In this document: piece after piece, positions 61,617 to 64,000 of the stretch
How positions within the stretch are numbered: position 1 is the stretch's first letter
Layout of the letters: the number at the start of each line of letters is the position of its first letter
DNA from: Synechococcus sp. CBW1108
Lineage (GTDB): Bacteria > Cyanobacteriota > Cyanobacteriia > PCC-6307 > Cyanobiaceae
Length of the DNA stretch: 64,000 bases
NCBI RefSeq assembly: GCF_015840335.1
Contig: NZ_CP060395.1
Coordinates: 2,021,277-2,085,276, forward strand
Reading direction: 5' to 3'
Notes under the pieces: model-generated
Seen by the model: the letters and a program-made list of their open reading frames with translations, nothing else
What the model was told of the DNA's origin: nothing
The model's database searches: none
Translations under genes and position numbers: made by a program

Positions 61617-62323
61617 CAGTGGTGCTCGGTGCGCGCCTCGACCAGCTGGTGGGCCCGCTCGGGGTGGGGCTGCTTCTCGCCGCTGCCATCCTCCTTGCGA
61701 AACAGGGCGCCGGTGGGGCACACATCGACGCACTTGCCGCAGTTGGTGCAGGCCGCCACCTCCCCCCAGGGCTGATCGAGGCCGGCGATGATCGAGCAGG
61801 AGCTGCCCCGATAGCCCACATCCCACACGTGGACTGCCTCGATCTCATCGCAGACCCGCACGCAGCGGGTGCAGAGGATGCAGCGATGGTGATCCAGGCT
61901 GAACAGGGGGTGGGAAGCGTCCACCTGGCGCCGGGGGTACTGGTAGGGGAAACGGGAGTGGTCCATGCCCACCTCCACCGCCACGGCCTGGAGCTCGCAG
62001 GCGCCGTTGGCGACGCAGACGGCGCACACATGGTTGCCTTCGGCGAAGAACAGCTCCACCGCCATGCGCCGGTAGGTGTCCAGCTCGGGGGTATGGGTGT
62101 GGACCACCATCCCATCGGCCACGGCGGTGACGCAGGCGGGCTCCAACTTGGGATGGCCCTCGATCACCACCAAGCAGAGGCGGCAAGCCCCCACCGGCGT
62201 GAGGCCATCGAGGTGGCAGAGGGTGGGCACCTGCAGGCCCGCCGAGCGGATCGCCTCCAACACAGTGGCGTCCCCGGCGGCGCTCACGGCGCGTCCATTG
62301 ATCTGGAGCTGCAGTGTTGTCAT
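61604..62323 (-). CDS. hoxU: Bidirectional hydrogenase diaphorase subunit HoxU
   Basis: The 239-residue iron-sulfur protein matches the N-terminal part of complex I NuoG: a 2Fe-2S domain (LCHLDGLTPVGACRLCLVVI, EPACVTAV), a His/Cys 4Fe-4S segment (HVCAVCVANGACELQ) and two ferredoxin-type motifs (CILCTRCVRVCDEI near 148, CTNCGKCVDVCPTG near 190). It passes electrons between HoxF/E and HoxY. It overlaps hoxF by 4 bases. Confidence 0.96.
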   Translation of the reverse strand: MTTLQLQINGRAVSAAGDATVLEAIRSAGLQVPTLCHLDGLTPVGACRLCLVVIEGHPKLEPACVTAVADGMVVHTHTPELDTYRRMAVELFFAEGNHVCAVCVANGACELQAVAVEVGMDHSRFPYQYPRRQVDASHPLFSLDHHRCILCTRCVRVCDEIEAVHVWDVGYRGSSCSIIAGLDQPWGEVAACTNCGKCVDVCPTGALFRKEDGSGEKQPHPERAHQLVEARTEHHWHNQ

Positions 62324-63780
62324 GGCACGACGGGAGCCGAAATAGCAGCCTCGTATTCGGCGCGGAAAAACCGCAGGGTGCTCAGCACCGGATTGGGGGC
62401 CGACTGGCCCAGGCCGCAGAGGCTGGTGGCCTTGACCATGCCGCAGAGTTGCTCGAGCTGCACCAGATCAGCAGCCGTCGCCCGGCGCTCGACAAAACGA
62501 TCCAGCAGCTGGGCCAGCTGCACCGTGCCGGCCCGACAGGGCAGGCACTTGCCGCAGCTTTCATCGACGCAGAAACGCATGAAATAGCGGGCCAGCTCCG
62601 GCATCGCCATCGCCCCATCGATCACCACCATGCCGCCGGAGCCCATGATCGAGCCCAGCGACTGCAGGCTCTCGTAATCCACCGGGGTGTCGAGCAGCGC
62701 CGCCGGCACGCAGCCGCCGGAGGGGCCGCCGGTCTGCACGGCCTTCACCTGCCCCGGTGGGCTCTGGCCCATGGCCTCGACGATGGTGCGCAGGCTGGTG
62801 CCCATCTCCACCTCAATCAGGCCCGTGTGCGGGATGGCGCCGGAAAGGGCGAAAACCTTGGTGCCCTTACTGGTGGCCGTGCCCATGGCGGCATACCAGT
62901 CACCGCCCTCCCGCAAGATCGCCGGCACGGCAGCAAAGGTTTCCACGTTGTTGATCAGGGTGGGCAGGCCCCACAGGCCCGACACCGCCGGGTAGGGCGG
63001 CCGTGGCCGGGGCGTGCCCCGCCCCCCCTCAATCGAGTGGAGCAGGGCCGTTTCCTCGCCACACACGTAGGCCCCGGCACCGATGCGCAGCTGGATCGGC
63101 AAGCCCGCCAGCACCCCACGGGCCTCGGCGGCACCGATGGCGGTGCGCAACCGCTCAATCGCCAGCGGATATTCGGCCCGCACGTAGATGAAGGCCTCGG
63201 CGGCGCCGACGGCATGGGCGGCGATCGCCATGCCCTCCAACAGCCGGTGGGGATCCCCCTCCAGCACCGCCCGGTCCATGAAGGCGCCGGGATCTCCCTC
63301 ATCGGCGTTGCAGACGACCGCCCTAGTGGGGCTGGCCTGGGCGGCCACCAGCTGCCACTTGCGGCCGGTGGGATAGCCCGCACCGCCGCGGCCCCGCAGG
63401 CCACTCCGCGCCACCTGCTCGATCACCGCTTGCGGCGCCAGCTGCCGGCAGCGATCCAACGCGGCGTAGGCGCCCTGGGCAATCGCATCGTCGATCGAAT
63501 CGGGATTGACCAGGCCGCAGCGCTCCAACACCACCGATCGCTGCAGAAGAAAAAACGGATGGGCCAGATCCAGGCGCCGCTCCCCCGCCACTCCAGCCAC
63601 CAGCTCAGTGGAGCCATCGGCATGGTCGGCCGCCGCCAGGGGGCCCATGCCGCAGAGCCGCAGGCAACCCACCGGCTTGACCCGATCAGCACCCACCTCC
63701 GCCTCAAGCCGCTGCCTCAGGGCCGCCGCCCCGGCTGCCCGACAGGCCGTGGCATCGCAGCAGCGCCAGCTCACGCCCAT
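62320..63780 (-). CDS. hoxF: Bidirectional hydrogenase NAD(P)H/FMN subunit HoxF
   Basis: The 486-residue subunit has an N-terminal thioredoxin-like 2Fe-2S part (CDATACRAAGA, VGCLRLCGMGP), the NADH site GLRGRGGAGYPTGRKW, the FMN site CNADEGDPGAFMDR, GAYVCGEETALL and the C-terminal 4Fe-4S ligands (ESCGKCLPCRAG, CGLGQSAPNP). It exchanges electrons with NAD(P)H. The N-terminal part is shorter than in many HoxF proteins. It overlaps hoxU by 4 and hoxE by 10 bases. Confidence 0.96.
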   Translation of the reverse strand: MGVSWRCCDATACRAAGAAALRQRLEAEVGADRVKPVGCLRLCGMGPLAAADHADGSTELVAGVAGERRLDLAHPFFLLQRSVVLERCGLVNPDSIDDAIAQGAYAALDRCRQLAPQAVIEQVARSGLRGRGGAGYPTGRKWQLVAAQASPTRAVVCNADEGDPGAFMDRAVLEGDPHRLLEGMAIAAHAVGAAEAFIYVRAEYPLAIERLRTAIGAAEARGVLAGLPIQLRIGAGAYVCGEETALLHSIEGGRGTPRPRPPYPAVSGLWGLPTLINNVETFAAVPAILREGGDWYAAMGTATSKGTKVFALSGAIPHTGLIEVEMGTSLRTIVEAMGQSPPGQVKAVQTGGPSGGCVPAALLDTPVDYESLQSLGSIMGSGGMVVIDGAMAMPELARYFMRFCVDESCGKCLPCRAGTVQLAQLLDRFVERRATAADLVQLEQLCGMVKATSLCGLGQSAPNPVLSTLRFFRAEYEAAISAPVVP

Positions 63781-64000
63781 GGCAGCGCCTCCGGCTGGCC
63801 CATGGCCAGGGCTCCATCGACCACCAGCACCGGGGCCTGGCCGCAGGCCCCCATGCAGCTTGTGGTCTCGAAGGCCACCCCCCGCTGCCGCAGGGCGGCC
63901 TCCAGCCGCTCAGCCCCCCGCACGAAACAGGCGGTACCCCGGCAGACAACGCAGCGATGGGGCGGCGGCGGGTCGAGGCGAAACAGGTGGTAGAAGCTCG
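63771..64000 (-). CDS. hoxE: Bidirectional hydrogenase subunit HoxE, N-terminus outside window
   Basis: The C-terminal 75 residues of HoxE are present: FYHLFRLDPPPPHRCVVCRG with the first 2Fe-2S cysteines (C-x4-C, CRGTAC), and TTSCMGACGQAPVLVVDG with the second pair (C-x3-C). It is the NuoE-like ferredoxin subunit proposed to contact the electron donor. The stop TGA is at 63773-63771, inside the start of hoxF. The gene continues beyond the right edge. Confidence 0.92.
   Translation of the reverse strand, partial: SFYHLFRLDPPPPHRCVVCRGTACFVRGAERLEAALRQRGVAFETTSCMGACGQAPVLVVDGALAMGQPEALPWA

Overview
The window looks like a chromosomal segment of a picocyanobacterium (Synechococcus/Cyanobium type). 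It is GC-rich and dense. It carries a nearly complete bidirectional [NiFe] hydrogenase (hoxE, F, U, Y, H and the protease gene hoxW), all six hyp maturation genes, a pyruvate:ferredoxin oxidoreductase, and small conserved proteins that resemble picocyanobacterial ones. The organism is inferred from gene content only; no rRNA or tRNA gene was seen.

Region 1 (1-18.2 kb) is accessory DNA. It holds a phage- or plasmid-like replication/recombination module: a primase-helicase fusion, an SF2 helicase, a zinc-ribbon/Toprim/ATPase primase, a gp2.5-like ssDNA-binding protein, VRR-NUC and PD-(D/E)XK nucleases, a KilA-N protein, HTH proteins and a possible small terminase. Several toxin-antitoxin (TA) loci are interspersed (two TacAT-like pairs, Phd-VapC, orphan YefM- and FitA-like antitoxins). 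No capsid, portal or tail gene is visible. IS1595-family copy 1 clips the first helicase; copy 2 ends the region at a junction without target duplication, next to an IS3-family remnant.

Region 2 (20.2-24.4 kb) has cupins, a chemoreceptor-like protein and conserved small proteins.

Region 3 (24.5-35.8 kb, minus strand) is the maturation locus hypA ... hypB-hypF-hypC-nifJ-DHOD-like-hypD-hypE. Most genes overlap by 1-4 bases, which ties pyruvate oxidation to hydrogenase assembly. A vapBC pair and an older vapBC remnant separate hypA from hypB.

Region 4 (35.9-42.8 kb) holds two decayed neighbours, a cyclic-nucleotide-binding MscS channel (two nonsense codons plus an IS) and a class III cyclase-like receptor (one frameshift), then a Tat-type beta-carbonic anhydrase and hoxW.

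Region 5 (42.9-52.0 kb, genes minus strand) reads as an integron cassette array without integrase (CALIN). Short cassettes (RHH antitoxin remnant, VOC remnant, MazEF, GIY-YIG/DUF4357, DUF2442/DUF4160, HicAB) are separated by attC sites with core boxes and the typical single extrahelical base in L''. Three ISs lie in it, including an IS110/IS1111-type element beside an attC. The array sits between hoxH and hoxW.

Region 6 (52.0-64.0 kb) is hoxH, an efflux/channel module (K+ channel, FUSC, small membrane protein, HlyD, divergent tolC) and hoxY-U-F-E. The tolC gene is broken by an IS that itself carries IS1595 copy 3; removing both restores one exact reading frame.
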